From Karstenula rhodostoma CBS 690.94 (taxonomy: Eukaryota > Ascomycota > Dothideomycetes > Pleosporales > Didymosphaeriaceae), in the NCBI GenBank assembly GCA_010093485.1, contig MU001513.1, positions 13,696 to 77,695 of the forward strand: a stretch of DNA of 64,000 bases. The letters run 5' to 3'. Both the position numbers and the translations under genes were made by a program. Within the stretch, counting starts at the first letter, position 1, and each line of letters begins with the position of its first letter. Positions 34,713 through 44,935 of this stretch are shown one piece after another. The notes under the pieces are model-generated. The model saw only the letters and a program-made list of their open reading frames with translations, had not been told where the DNA came from and ran no database searches.

Positions 34713-36032
34713 ATGGACGGCTGTGGTAAAGGGATCCGAGTTTACCCTGCATCCACTGTGCCAGCCAGAACAACGGACGCGAAGCACAGCAATGTTACGA
34801 AGCATGACATCATCCCTCGAATCATCATTCACGGTGGAGCCGGCAACCTCACCAAGCGCTCACTACCGCGAGAGAAGTACGATGCGTATCAAGCTTCCCT
34901 CCGGCGCATCTTGGCCTCTTCGGCTGAAGTTCTCTCAAACCCAAGTTCCACAGCTCTCGACGTTGCCACATTTGCTGTGTCATTGTTAGAAGACGATCCA
35001 CTCTACAACTCCGGTAGAGGTGCTGTGTTTACAAGAGGAGGGAAGAATGAACTCGAATGCAGCATCATGGTGTCCAATGGCCATCGAAAGCGAGGTATAG
35101 GGTGCATGATGCTGCAGCATATCAAGAATCCTATCAAGCTTGCGCAGGAATTGTTGATACGAGGGGAAAGAGATGGAGGCGATGGCTCCCAGGACCACTG
35201 CCAATATTCCGGTTCATTTGTGGAAGGGTTGGCCGAAAAGTGGGGTTTGGAGATCGTTGATCCGAGCTACTTTTTCACTCAGCAACGATGGGACGAGCAC
35301 ATTAAAGGATTGGAGGAGGAGGCAAAACAGAAGGAAGCGGGTATGTCGATCGAAGAGATGAGCGACTGGGAGAAAGCCAACTACATTCCTCTTGGTACTT
35401 GTGGTGCCGTGGTGCTTGATAGGTTTGGGGCAATTTGTGTCGCAACGTCTACTGGGGGCCTCACAAACAAGGTTGATGGTCGCGTTGGTGACACACCAAC
35501 TATCGGCGCTGGTTTTTGGGCCGAAGAGTGGTACGAGGGGCCCGTTGCACCAAAACCACAGAACCGCGTCCCTTCAACGCCACTCGATAAGCTTTGCCGA
35601 GATGAGATCGGTTCTGTTCTTGCAGATTGTCTCCCTATGCTGTTCCCATCAGCATCCCATACGAACACCTCCAGATCGAGTACTCTAGTGCTCGATCAAC
35701 ATTTACCTATTCGTCATGCAGTCGGCATGTCTGGCACCGGAAATGGAGACAGCTTCCTCCGCATGGATGCATGCCGCACGACGGCTGCTAAATCCCGCTT
35801 TGCAACGATACCACTGCCGGATGCCTTGACCTGGATGGCTGGACCTAACGGTGAGCTCCACAAGTCGGCAGGGGACAGGTGGGGTCGTTCTCACGAAGGA
35901 ACTGGAGGCATCATCGGCATCGAGCTTGTGGGCAGTAGCAGCACCGTAGTATGGGACTTCAATTGCGGTGGCATGTTTAGGGCGTGGGTTGACGACGATG
36001 GTGAGCACCAGTGTCTTGTATTTTGCGAATGA
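34713..36032 (+). CDS. Asparaginase/taspase-type Ntn hydrolase
   Basis: N-terminal-nucleophile hydrolase of the asparaginase-2/threonine-aspartase family; the precursor cuts itself and the freed Thr attacks Asn or isoaspartyl amide bonds. Single exon, 439 residues from the first ATG; the frame is open about 95 bases further upstream without ATG. N-terminal part: IIIHGGAGNLTKRSLP, DPLYNSGRGAVFTRGG, ELECSIMV. The self-cleavage site reads LGTCGAVVLD, making Thr229 the likely nucleophile, followed by STGGLTNKVDGRVGDTPTIG. The beta part ends with MSGTGNGDSFLRMDACRT and GTGGIIGIELV. A linker of about 60 residues before Thr229 is longer than in bacterial asparaginases and resembles taspase-like fungal proteins. 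Whether it acts on free Asn or on proteins cannot be told. Confidence 0.9.
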   Translation: MDGCGKGIRVYPASTVPARTTDAKHSNVTKHDIIPRIIIHGGAGNLTKRSLPREKYDAYQASLRRILASSAEVLSNPSSTALDVATFAVSLLEDDPLYNSGRGAVFTRGGKNELECSIMVSNGHRKRGIGCMMLQHIKNPIKLAQELLIRGERDGGDGSQDHCQYSGSFVEGLAEKWGLEIVDPSYFFTQQRWDEHIKGLEEEAKQKEAGMSIEEMSDWEKANYIPLGTCGAVVLDRFGAICVATSTGGLTNKVDGRVGDTPTIGAGFWAEEWYEGPVAPKPQNRVPSTPLDKLCRDEIGSVLADCLPMLFPSASHTNTSRSSTLVLDQHLPIRHAVGMSGTGNGDSFLRMDACRTTAAKSRFATIPLPDALTWMAGPNGELHKSAGDRWGRSHEGTGGIIGIELVGSSSTVVWDFNCGGMFRAWVDDDGEHQCLVFCE

Positions 36033-36156
36033 TACCACAGCGGTCCGCAGCCATTCGCAGCATAGCATAATAGTTGGGATTAACGGAGCGAATGCAATTA
36101 GTGCCAGGGGTATCACGGAATATACAGAGCTTGAACGCAGAAACGCAACACTGAGA

Positions 36157-37857
36157 TCACGCCCATACACCCAACGTCCAGCTCGCTCGCTCGCCAGCGC
36201 CTCTGACCACACCAGGTCCCATACTCTGCCGCTGTGGTACGACCGACACCTCCTTTTCCTTGCTCGCACCTTGTAGTCCATGTTGGAGGTACCTCTCTCG
36301 GTCAATCTCGACGATACCTCTGATTCGCTGCTGGGCCACCAGACTTGCGCCTGCCCAAGGCCCCAAGGTTTCTACCCCACGCACTATGCCACCGGCGAGA
36401 CTAGCCGGCGGTGGCCCATTTCGCAAGGCAACGTGCGCAAGCTTTGCATCGATGCTGTCTTCTTCATGCCCTCGTAAACCTGCCGGAAGAGGGCTGTCTG
36501 GGTCCAGCGGCTCTGTAATTGTGTCGTCACCTTCCTGCCTCCGTAGCTCGCGAGCGTCTCTTTGCTGCCGCAGGATCTGTTCGTGCCGTGCACTAGCGGT
36601 GCCGTAGTTACGAACCGGATCCCACCCTTTCGCCTGTACAAGCGCCTCAAGCTCTGCAAGGATGCGGCTCTTCAGTCCCGGCAGGGCAGACACACCGCCA
36701 GTGATAACAATACGTGACATGCACAGGCGACGTACGTCCATGGGCAGGAACAGTAATGCGCGATAGATGAGATGGTGCAGCGGCAGCTCGTGATCATCGA
36801 ACTCGTTCAGAGCGGTCTCGGTGGCGAAAAGGGCATTGTCGGCAGGTTTGGCGAGGGTTGCAAAAGGTACAGTGATTTCAGATGGGGGCGATGCTTTCGG
36901 GAGCGGTATGGTCATTGTCGGCTCTGGCGTCTCCACCGCGTCTTCGAATTCCTCGAGAATGGGCGAGGTGCGGGCAGGGAAATAAAGTGTTCGGCGGTTT
37001 GACCTGGGCTTGGACTTGCACCAACCGACGCGCGACAGGACCTCCTCAGCTTCCTCGAAAGAGATGTCGTCACCCTCCTGGTAACCAACATGTTCGTCTA
37101 GTGCTGCGTTGAGCACTTTTGCCATCTCTTCGCTCAACAGCTTCCCCGCTCGTACAGTCCGCTGCTCGTGCACCTCGCGGTACTCGCACACAGCGGTAAC
37201 CAGGGTCTCGGCCCACCCAATGTCCACCACTAGCGCCGACCGTAAGCCAGCAGCAACGGTCGAGAGGACAGGCGAGGACATGAGGGTGATGCTCGGTGCT
37301 TGGACGCCTCCGAAGAGGACGTCCAGCAATGTCGACATCAACGGATGCGGCATTTTGGGCGGCAGGGCGAGGAGGATGCGGCGCGGCTTCGTGTCGAGCA
37401 CGAAGTACTTGTTGTACACGTCGCGCATGACCCTCTCGAACTTGTCCTCTACGACGCCCAGGTCAACCCGGCTGAGGTCCATGCGGTACAGCTCGAACTC
37501 TTGCCCCCAATCCTGCCCCTTGTTCGGGTTGCTCCTCTTTTGCGCGCACTCGGGGTCCCATTGGCGATAGTCGCCCACCCGTCGCTGGTTATCCGGGTCG
37601 AAGGCCAAGGTGCATCGCGGGGTGCTCTCGCCCGGGAAGCCGGCACGCACGAATCGCGCGCCGACTTCGATGACCACGTAGTCGTCGTCGGTGCGGAAGC
37701 TGCCGCCAGGAGAACCGAAGAGGGAGGACACTGAGCGTCCGAGAGTCGGTGTGCGAGGAGCTTCGGGCGTGGAGGCCAGGTCGGCCAGGCGCGGGGCGGC
37801 GCCTCGGACAGACCTGCCGAGCGAGGCCGACACCTTGCGCTCGCCGGATGTAGACAT
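36157..37857 (-). CDS. Actin-related protein, dynactin Arp10/Arp11 (RO7) type
   Basis: Divergent actin fold protein, most like the Arp of the dynactin pointed-end complex (Neurospora ro-7 group), which supports dynein-driven nuclear and vesicle movement. Single exon of 566 residues from MSTSGERKVSAS; the longer upstream frame has no ATG. Actin-like pieces: YVVIEVGARFVRAGFPGEST near residue 65, RRILLALPPKMPHPLM, ALVVDIGWAETLVTAV, LPMDVRRLCMSRIVITGGVS. The phosphate-binding loops are poorly conserved, so ATP binding is doubtful. The C-terminal 120 residues are charged and low complexity. Alternative: a generic actin-like ATPase-domain protein. Divergent from NOP58 across 364 bases. Confidence 0.8.
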   Translation of the reverse strand: MSTSGERKVSASLGRSVRGAAPRLADLASTPEAPRTPTLGRSVSSLFGSPGGSFRTDDDYVVIEVGARFVRAGFPGESTPRCTLAFDPDNQRRVGDYRQWDPECAQKRSNPNKGQDWGQEFELYRMDLSRVDLGVVEDKFERVMRDVYNKYFVLDTKPRRILLALPPKMPHPLMSTLLDVLFGGVQAPSITLMSSPVLSTVAAGLRSALVVDIGWAETLVTAVCEYREVHEQRTVRAGKLLSEEMAKVLNAALDEHVGYQEGDDISFEEAEEVLSRVGWCKSKPRSNRRTLYFPARTSPILEEFEDAVETPEPTMTIPLPKASPPSEITVPFATLAKPADNALFATETALNEFDDHELPLHHLIYRALLFLPMDVRRLCMSRIVITGGVSALPGLKSRILAELEALVQAKGWDPVRNYGTASARHEQILRQQRDARELRRQEGDDTITEPLDPDSPLPAGLRGHEEDSIDAKLAHVALRNGPPPASLAGGIVRGVETLGPWAGASLVAQQRIRGIVEIDRERYLQHGLQGASKEKEVSVVPQRQSMGPGVVRGAGERASWTLGVWA

Positions 37858-38221
37858 TGGCAAGGGCGCAGAACGGGGGTCGAAGTCGTCAACGCATGCC
37901 AGCGTCTCTGCAGCGTGAAAGCAGTGCGGCAGGCCGCGAAGCTGGACGTCGCAGCGTACCAATGACGGCTCGAGGAGCTAGGGTGGGTCTGTGGGCGGCT
38001 TGGCAGCGAACTTTTTCCAAGCCGACCGATTTTTTGGATGCTGGCATACACACACACGCACGCGCCCGCCCGCCCCCGTCCCAGCAGCAACGCCCGCTGC
38101 ACAAGTATCGCCCGAAGAAGGAGGAGCCATCACACCAGCCAGGCAATTGTAACTACACGGCGCGAACCCGCCGCCGCACGAGGAAGGAGCTCTCGCAGCT
38201 CTCCACAGAACCAGTGCAGAA
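37858..38221. promoter_or_regulatory. Divergent Arp/NOP58 promoter
   Basis: 364 bases between two divergent starts, with a CA-rich and C-rich stretch at about 38045-38085. Likely a bidirectional housekeeping promoter. Confidence 0.6.
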
Positions 38222-40136
38222 ATGGGTGTCTTCATTCTCAGCGAGACCAGCGCCGGCTATGCGCTCTTCAAGGCCAAGGACAAGAAGCTGCTGAAGGGCG
38301 GCGAGGACCTGTCCAAGGTCGAAGACGCCACCGGAGCTTTGAAGCTCAAGAAATTCACCGTAAGAGGACCGCCTCCACCCAGCCCGTGTCGAAGCTCATC
38401 CTGTGCAGAAATTCGAGAATGCCGTCACCGCGCTCAACGAAGCCGCAGCACTCTCAGACAGCAAGGTCACGCCTCTGCTGTCGACGCTGCTTGAGGATCT
38501 CAAGGACGAGACCAAGGCGTCTCTGGCCGTGGCCGATGCGAAGCTTGGCAACGCCATCGCACAGCTGCCGGGCCTTTCTCTCAAGATTGTCAGCGACCAG
38601 TCTTCCACCAGCGAAGTCTACAGGGCTATTCGCGAACACCTGCCCTCTCTGATCCCCGACATGGTCCCAGCCGAAGTCAATGCGACGAGGTTGGGTCTCG
38701 CCCACTCGCTCTCGCGACACAAGCTAAAGTTCTCTCCCGACAAAGTCGATACCAGTACGTGCACTCTGTGCGTTGCGAATCTGCTTTGGCAGTCTACACA
38801 ACCTATCTTCTGCCCGTTCGACCTCGACTGACGTTTCCCTAGTGATCATCCAGAGCATCGGCAGTCTGGACGTACTTGACAAGCAGCTGAACACGTACGC
38901 CATGCGTGTGAAGGAATGGTACGGCTGGCACTTCCCGGAGCTGGCCAAGATTCTCAACGACAACCTCGCTTACAGCCGCGTTGTGCTCAAAATGGGATTC
39001 CGCTCCAACGCCCGGGAAGCTGACCTATCCGTAAGTTGCTCAGACACAATGCAAGAAGCACGACACTAACAGCCACAAAGTCAATCCTACCAGAAGAGAT
39101 CGAAACGGCTGTCAAAGCTGCCGCCGAGATCTCCATGGGAACTGAGATCAGCGATGAAGATCTCGAGGCAACGAGTGCATTGGCTGAGCAAGTGGTTGAC
39201 CTTACCGAGCATCGCATGAACCTTTCCAACTACCTGAGCAGCCGCATGCAAGCGCTTGCCCCCAACCTGACGCAGTTGGTCGGCGAGCTCGTTGGAGCTC
39301 GATTGATCGCGCACGCCGGTTCATTGACCAACCTTGCCAAATCTCCCGGTTCCACCATCCAGATCCTGGGAGCAGAGAAGGCACTGTTCCGCGCCCTAAA
39401 GACCAAGCACGATACGCCCAAGTATGGTCTTATCTACCATGCGTCGCTTATCGGCCAAGCCACTGGTAAGAACAAGGGCAAGATCGCACGTATGTTGGCT
39501 GCCAAGTCTGCCCTCGGTCTGCGCGTTGATGCTCTCAGCACTTGGGGTGTTGGCTCTGAAGACACTTCAAAGGAGCCCACCGAAGAGGAGAAGGCCCAGC
39601 TCGGCCGTGATGCACGATCTACCATTGAGAGGCGTTTGAGGGCGCTCGAGGGCAAGCCGTTGAAGAGCTTGGCAAACGCCAACCAGGTACCAGTCGCGCA
39701 GAAGTGGGAAGTCAAAGAGGCACGCAAGTACAACCCTGACGCTGACGGTCTGACTGGTGACGAGCCTGCCGCCAAGAAGACCAAGGGCCAAGTAAACGGA
39801 ACTACACCGAAGAAGCTCGTACAAGAAGTTGATAGCGAAGACGAGGATGAGGACGTGACCATGGGCGACGCCGGTGCTGACGATTCCGACTCGGATGCGG
39901 AAGAGCCGACTACCGGGACCACTCCCAAGGACAAGAAGGCGGCAAAGAAAGCCGAGAAGGAAGCTAAGAAAGCACGGAAAGCCGAGCGCGCTGCGAAGCG
40001 TGAAGCTAAGGTAGCAAAGCAGGCTGCTAAGGAGGCGAAGAAGGCGGAGAAGGCCACTTCGGAGAACAAGAAGCGAAAACACGATGATGACGATGACAAG
40101 GCCGACAAGAAGAAGAAGAAGAAGAGCAAGGACTAG
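38222..40136 (+). CDS. NOP58: Nucleolar protein NOP58
   Basis: Core protein of box C/D snoRNPs, scaffolding 2'-O-methylation of rRNA and pre-rRNA processing in the nucleolus. Exons 38222-38359, 38409-38754, 38843-39030 and 39081-40136 give 575 residues. N-terminus [20 protein letters not shown] is typical. The coiled-coil/Nop region has [29 protein letters not shown] and [14 protein letters not shown]; the Nop domain core reads [20 protein letters not shown], then [20 protein letters not shown] and [14 protein letters not shown]. The C-terminal 110 residues are an acidic stretch followed by a Lys/Ala-rich [15 protein letters not shown] tail, as usual for Nop58. The second and third introns fall in the conserved part and keep phase. 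Confidence 0.95.
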
Positions 40137-40582
40137 GTGTCTCTGTCTCGTGTACCTTCGTTTCGAAAACCTGTGCTTCGGACATGTTGAGTGTATGCCA
40201 AAATGGGCGACGGCGTTCGTATGGGATGTTTATCTGACTTGCTATATACGGCGAGTGGCGTAGCTATGGTTCGGCTTGGGCATACTTGTATCTGTTCTTT
40301 TCACTTCCGCGGATGTGCATGTAGCTTTGGATGAAAGCTGGGGATGGATGATGTGTGATGAGTGGTTGTTTGAGAATACCCGCCGCATCATGTGTGAATT
40401 TTACCAAACCGTTCAATGCCTCCTGTATGTCATGCAAACCGTGCTCATAGTTGACCCTTTCCATCCATGCTCTCTTTCTTCGTGGACCTTATGTCGTGCT
40501 GCTCCTGGTAGTAGGAGTCATGCATCCGCCAAACAAGATGTCGTCCATCGGATCAAGTCGTAATAGACACAGATGACAGACC
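40137..40582. other. Convergent NOP58/RPC9 3' region
   Basis: 446 bases between two converging genes; 3' UTRs, nothing else seen. Confidence 0.5.
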
Positions 40583-41323
40583 TCATGCTTTGCGCTTCAA
40601 CTTCTTCTTGTGCTTCCTTCTAGAATCACCGAGCATCTCATCGGGCAATTTCTCCATCTCCTGATTTTCTACGCCAGCCGGTATATTCGCTTCCTCTTCA
40701 TAAAACACATTCAACACCTGCTGCAGAATGTCGTCAAGCTCGTCCTCACTGAACCGCGTAGTCGCCTATACACTGCATCAGCCCCATCCTTCCCCTCTAC
40801 ACGGGCAACGTACCTCTTCGATGATCAGTTCAAGCGTAATGCGGGATGTCGGCCGCACATTGTAAAGCTGCAGATACTCTGCCTTGTTGAGCCGATACTT
40901 TGGAGCTAGCGCGCGGAGCAGCGAGTGTGGCCCTTTGTATAGCGTCATCGGGCGCTCAGGATGATATTCCGATGTCTCTTTTGCGGGGTTAGTCCACTGC
41001 GCGATGTCTGCGGCAGCGTTGGGGTCGCCTTCGAAGTATCGCAGACCCTGCGACACAGTCAGTACTTGTTTCGGAGAAGAATGAATTGGCGGAAGGGAGC
41101 GGTTTACATCCTGCAGGATCTCTCGAACGTTGGAAAGGGTCTTGTCACGGTTGTGCTCCTTGGAGAGATAGTAGTCGGATTCTGACCGGATGTGTTGGTA
41201 GACCTCGTGGTTGGAGAGAAGCGCGGATTGGGGTTTTTTTATCTGGGCACAGTAAGCACGTGTTACGCACAGGAAAGTGAAGGGAAAGAGCGGCTAAGTA
41301 CGTAGGGACGGCCTTACATGCAT
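40583..41323 (-). CDS. RPC17: RNA polymerase III subunit RPC9 (Rpc17)
   Basis: Rpb4-like stalk subunit of Pol III, acting with Rpc25 in initiation. Four exons on the minus strand, 41323-41318, 41242-41108, 41047-40814 and 40765-40583, give 185 residues. The first exon encodes only Met-His; joining it to IKKPQSALLSNHEVYQHI restores the usual N-terminus, where the family has NYEVYQ. Then the HRDC-like part YRLNKAEYLQLYNVRPTSRI, ITLELIIEE, and after the last intron RFSEDELDDILQQVLNVF, an acidic linker and a basic C-terminus RRKHKKKLKRKA. The tiny first exon is the least certain part; start and splice sites fit but rest on six bases. Confidence 0.85.
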
Positions 41324-42448
41324 GGCTGCTATCTATAGACCAGCCAGCGGAAGCTTTGATGGATGCCCCAGTCACGCTCAAGCACGACTTCGAGGGAGGT
41401 GATGGTGCGCAGCTGGTAGGAAAGGGCCGGCTGACAGCAGTTGATTGTGGCTAATAAAATATCAGTGCAGCTCCAGATGGATAGTGGATACAGCCAACAG
41501 CGAGCTTCCAGTATTGAGAATGAGACAGTGCCACGAGATGGTGTGAAGATGTTGTCTCGATTCGGCGATGCTCATCGTCGGAAAAGGAATGCTTCGTGAA
41601 TGACTAAACATGCAAAGACAAGCTTGTGCGCAAAACGCAAGCGCACGACAGGCGAGCTGTCCTGTTGCGTGGCAGGACCAACAGCATTCTACTTACAATG
41701 AGCCTCCTGCTGTGGTGGGTAACTATCAAATCTGACTATGAAGCCCGAGTGTATCGATTGGGCATCGGGCACTTGGAGAAAATGTTTCCTTTGGTGGTGA
41801 GGGCAGCGCTAGCGGCCTTGGCAGGGTAGCTTCGAGCATTTTATGCCCACCACAGCAAGTACACTTGACGAGAACATGAAGATTTGGAATGGTCACCTAT
41901 GTAGTTTCGCGAAGTTTGCAAAATTAAGACTTGGATAGGATCCTCGCACTAGAAGAGGTCAACTACTTGGGCAGCTATTGGAGTTGTTCTTGAAGGGTGG
42001 TACAAGCATGTAGTAGGAATACAAGTGCAGGGGACGTGGGCTGGCGGATATTGGAGGCTGCCAGACTGCAGTCCAGACGTGCATGGGCTGCAACGTGGTC
42101 CCGGGCAGCCGGGGATATGTTGTGGGATGGAGACAATGCTGGTAGACTGATGCAGAGCGAAGATTCGGTTCCCTGTCGGCCCGCACAGCAACTTGCAAGA
42201 GGCAGACGGTCCCTGTCCCTGTCCCTGAGCGACTTCGCAGTCAGAGACTTCCCACGGCGCGAGCAATGGGTGGATCGTGGTGAAGGTCCCCTTGCGGGCA
42301 GGCGCAGCTGCGGCCCAGGTTCGATCCGCGTTGGCAGAATCTGCCAGTGTGGAGCAGGAAGAAGCGCGTAGGGAGGCGAGGGCAGCCGATCAGCGGTGTA
42401 GGCGGCCGGGCAGCGACGAGCAGCGACGGGCGCCTAGAGTTGCGTGTT

Positions 42449-42481
42449 GGACACTGGACACTGGACACTGGACACTGGACA
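42449..42481 (+). repeat. GGACACT minisatellite
   Basis: About 4.7 perfect copies of a 7-bp unit. Confidence 0.9.
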
Positions 42482-42810
42482 GGCTGACGGCGCAGACGGC
42501 AATGGCAGAGTCAGGCCACAATCCGCTCGAGGTCGAGAGAGGAGCACTCGCGGCCATGTTCTGCTGCGATCTAGACCTCGAGGTAGTGGCGCGCTGATTG
42601 GCGGCGGGCCTGTTTCCGTCGCACCTCTCGCGCCCATACTGTGTACAGTCGTCGCTCGACCACCTCGCACCGCAGCGCCCACCGCAGCGCCCCTCTCCTC
42701 CACCACCACGTCCGATGCTCCGTGTCGTTTGCGCCATATCCGTTTCTCCCGCCGTCCTGCGTGCTGCCCCGGCCAGCCCCAAAGCCTCTCCCTGCTGGCA
42801 CTGAGCATCC

Positions 42811-42841
42811 GCCAGCCGCCAGCCGCCAGCCGCCAGCCGCC
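42811..42841 (+). repeat. GCCAGCC minisatellite
   Basis: About 4.4 perfect copies of a 7-bp unit. Confidence 0.9.
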
Positions 42842-43076
42842 ATCCGCCACGCTGCCTTCACGCACTCGGCACCCCCCGTCCGCCCCGCCACGCTGCAGTC
42901 TCGGTCTTGGCCTCCGCATCCCGCCCTCTTGTTCCTGTGCTTCTGCGGTTGAGTTGCGGTGCGCCCGGACGCGGGAAGCCTGCTCAAAGATCGGTGCTGC
43001 ACGGGCCCTTATCGCACTAGGTGTGAGCACGTAGCGTGTCGGGCCTCGTCTTGATGATATAGCATCCTGGCTGCGT

Positions 43077-43121
43077 GCCCGCCTGCCCGCCTGCCCGCCT
43101 GCCCGCCTGCCTGCCCGCCTG
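43077..43121 (+). repeat. GCCCGCCT repeat in 5' leader
   Basis: About 5.5 copies of an 8-bp unit with one 4-base irregularity, ending 16 bases before the ATG of the next gene. Confidence 0.85.
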
Positions 43122-43137
43122 CGAGTCTATCGCTACC

Positions 43138-44935
43138 ATGATCGACAGCATCATTGCTGCCCTGGTAGACCAGCAGCACCGCGACATCGGCTCGTCTTCG
43201 GATGCTGGCGCCTCCTGCCCCAGGCCTGTGGCTCACGCTGCGTTGAGCTCGGCACACCCACACGACGCCTCTGCTCTTCTCGAACCATCGCTGGTCTCTC
43301 CCTTCCCCTTGCCAGCACCCGCACCGCCCGACCTTCCCAGCCCGCTCCGCGAGACTCAGCCCGACCTCCGTCTCGACTTCGCAGCCTCGGTCGTGCCCGC
43401 GTCCCATGTCTCGCTGCCTACCCCACCCATAGCGAGAACCTCGCACAGCTTGCGCCTTCCATCCTTCGACGTCTTGGGCATCAGCGCTCCTCATCCTGAT
43501 CGTCCCCGTTTGCACTCCATTCCTTCCTTCTCCGTAGGCGCCGGTCCACTGTCGAAGCCGGAGGATCCACTCCATGTCCTCAGCCCGCGCATGTACCAGC
43601 TTGACGGCGCCGCCGACCATCTTCCCAGTACGAGTCCGCGACCCCACAAGGCCCATCTCGGTCGCATTGTGCCTGTCGTAACACCACCAGCAGAGTCAGG
43701 CGCCTTCAATTGGGGCACCTTTGTGAATGTCAAGACGACCGCGCTCGGCTCGCCCCCCAGTTCCGACCCAGGACAGTCGCCCAATCTTGCTACCGTGGCA
43801 AGCGCCCCGTCCCTGGCACCTGCCCCAATCGTCGTGCCCACGGTTGTGGAGGCGAGCGGTCCACTAGGCATGGCAGCCTGGACGCAGAAAATAACAGAGA
43901 CGCTCAGTAAGTGCAGCCACAGAGCGCACCGGAAAAGCATGCTGACGTCTCACAGTGACCGAGTCGACCTTTGAAGCTGAGAGTTCCGTTAAGATCCTTT
44001 CCCACGCTCTGCCATGCCCATCTACCACCGGCCACCTGTTCCCACAGATCATCGCTGCCATCCTCAATCAATCGCCGACCAACACAGCCTGGATCAACGT
44101 CTTTCATGCAGTTCCCGGCCGCTTCACACTTTCTGATCTTCCTAAATCTCCACCCTCTACTCCTGGTCCTGCGGTCGGTGGGGATGAATACTTCACAAGC
44201 AAAGTCTTCGATAGCGCCGTAGCTATCCCGGATTATCAGCTTGATTCCAAGCTCTTGCCCCCTTCTCCCCGGCCCGTCGTGCCCCCTGGCAGCGTCAACA
44301 TTTCCATAGTCGAGCGGTACATTCCACCAACGAACACGAACGAATATGCAGAGATGTTCCAACTCAAGGGTCGTTCGTTGTTGCATGACCGATTAGTCGA
44401 GTTGTCTCCCAATAACGGGGTCCTGATTTTCATATACCCCACTAAAACCGGTGCTCGCTCTTTCATGCAACACTATCTCGGTCCGATCCTCGACCCGCTG
44501 TTGCGCTCTATTACAGTCATACACGAGCTGTCCTCCGAATTGGGTAAAAGCCTTGGTCAGATGAGCTCGGTGAACTACCTTGACGAGTACGAGAGGCTGC
44601 AGGACCAGGTGACGCGCTATTGTAGCAGGCTGAGCGAGAGCGACAAGAACTCGGTTTTCACCGTGGCCTCAGCATCGAAGCAGGAAGCGGTACTCGAGAG
44701 ATCGGCATGGGCAAATGACTGGTGGATTAAGCAAGAAAAACCGCGTATTCGTGAGACGGTCAACAAGTACTTCCGGCAGGTTAAGAAGCTGCCGGAGTCG
44801 GAAATGACTGGCTCGCATCTGATCCAAGAGGTACTGGATGGCGTGGCGAATCGCCAAGTCGACGACATCCGTTCGGAGTCGATAGGCGTGGAAATCGGCG
44901 TCTTCATTATCAAAAGGACCACTGTCGCGTCATGA
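43138..44935 (+). CDS. Unknown fungal protein, Pro/Ser-rich N-terminus
   Basis: Not recognised. Exons 43138-43906 and 43956-44935 (49-nt intron, GTAAGT, GCTGACG, CACAG) give 582 residues. The first 250 residues are Pro/Ser/Ala-rich and probably disordered, including LPTPPIARTSHSLRLPSFDV. The second exon encodes a folded domain: FEAESSVKILSHALPCPSTT, IINVF-type strand region, VNISIVERYIPPTNTNEYAE, then NNGVLIFIYPTKTGARSF with YLGPILDPLLRSI. The strand-turn pattern of that last part recalls a Rossmann-like or methyltransferase-like fold, without a clear cofactor motif. A helical C-terminus follows (ERSAWANDWWIKQEKPRIRE). No TM segment or signal peptide. The start is the first ATG after the GC-rich leader repeat. 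Confidence 0.8.

Larger units (their letters stand above)
41324..43137. promoter_or_regulatory. Divergent upstream region with three minisatellites
   Basis: 1.8 kb between the starts of RPC9 (-) and the unknown gene at 43138 (+). The right half is GC-rich and holds a GGACACT repeat (42449-42481), a GCCAGCC repeat (42811-42841) and a GCCCGCCT repeat (43077-43121). Frames of 100-200 codons are open there on both strands but overlap and look like composition effects. Confidence 0.55.

Noticed and set aside
37449..38102. 217-codon minus-strand frame over the Arp start
   Set aside because: Shadow of the Arp gene in another frame; Arp frame carries the actin motifs.
39434..40129. 231-codon minus-strand frame antisense to NOP58
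   Set aside because: Phe/Ser/Ala-rich mirror of the Lys/Glu-rich NOP58 tail.
42318..42327. GGTTCGATCC, a tRNA T-loop-like word
   Set aside because: Flanking bases do not form a T stem or acceptor stem and no D or anticodon arm is upstream.
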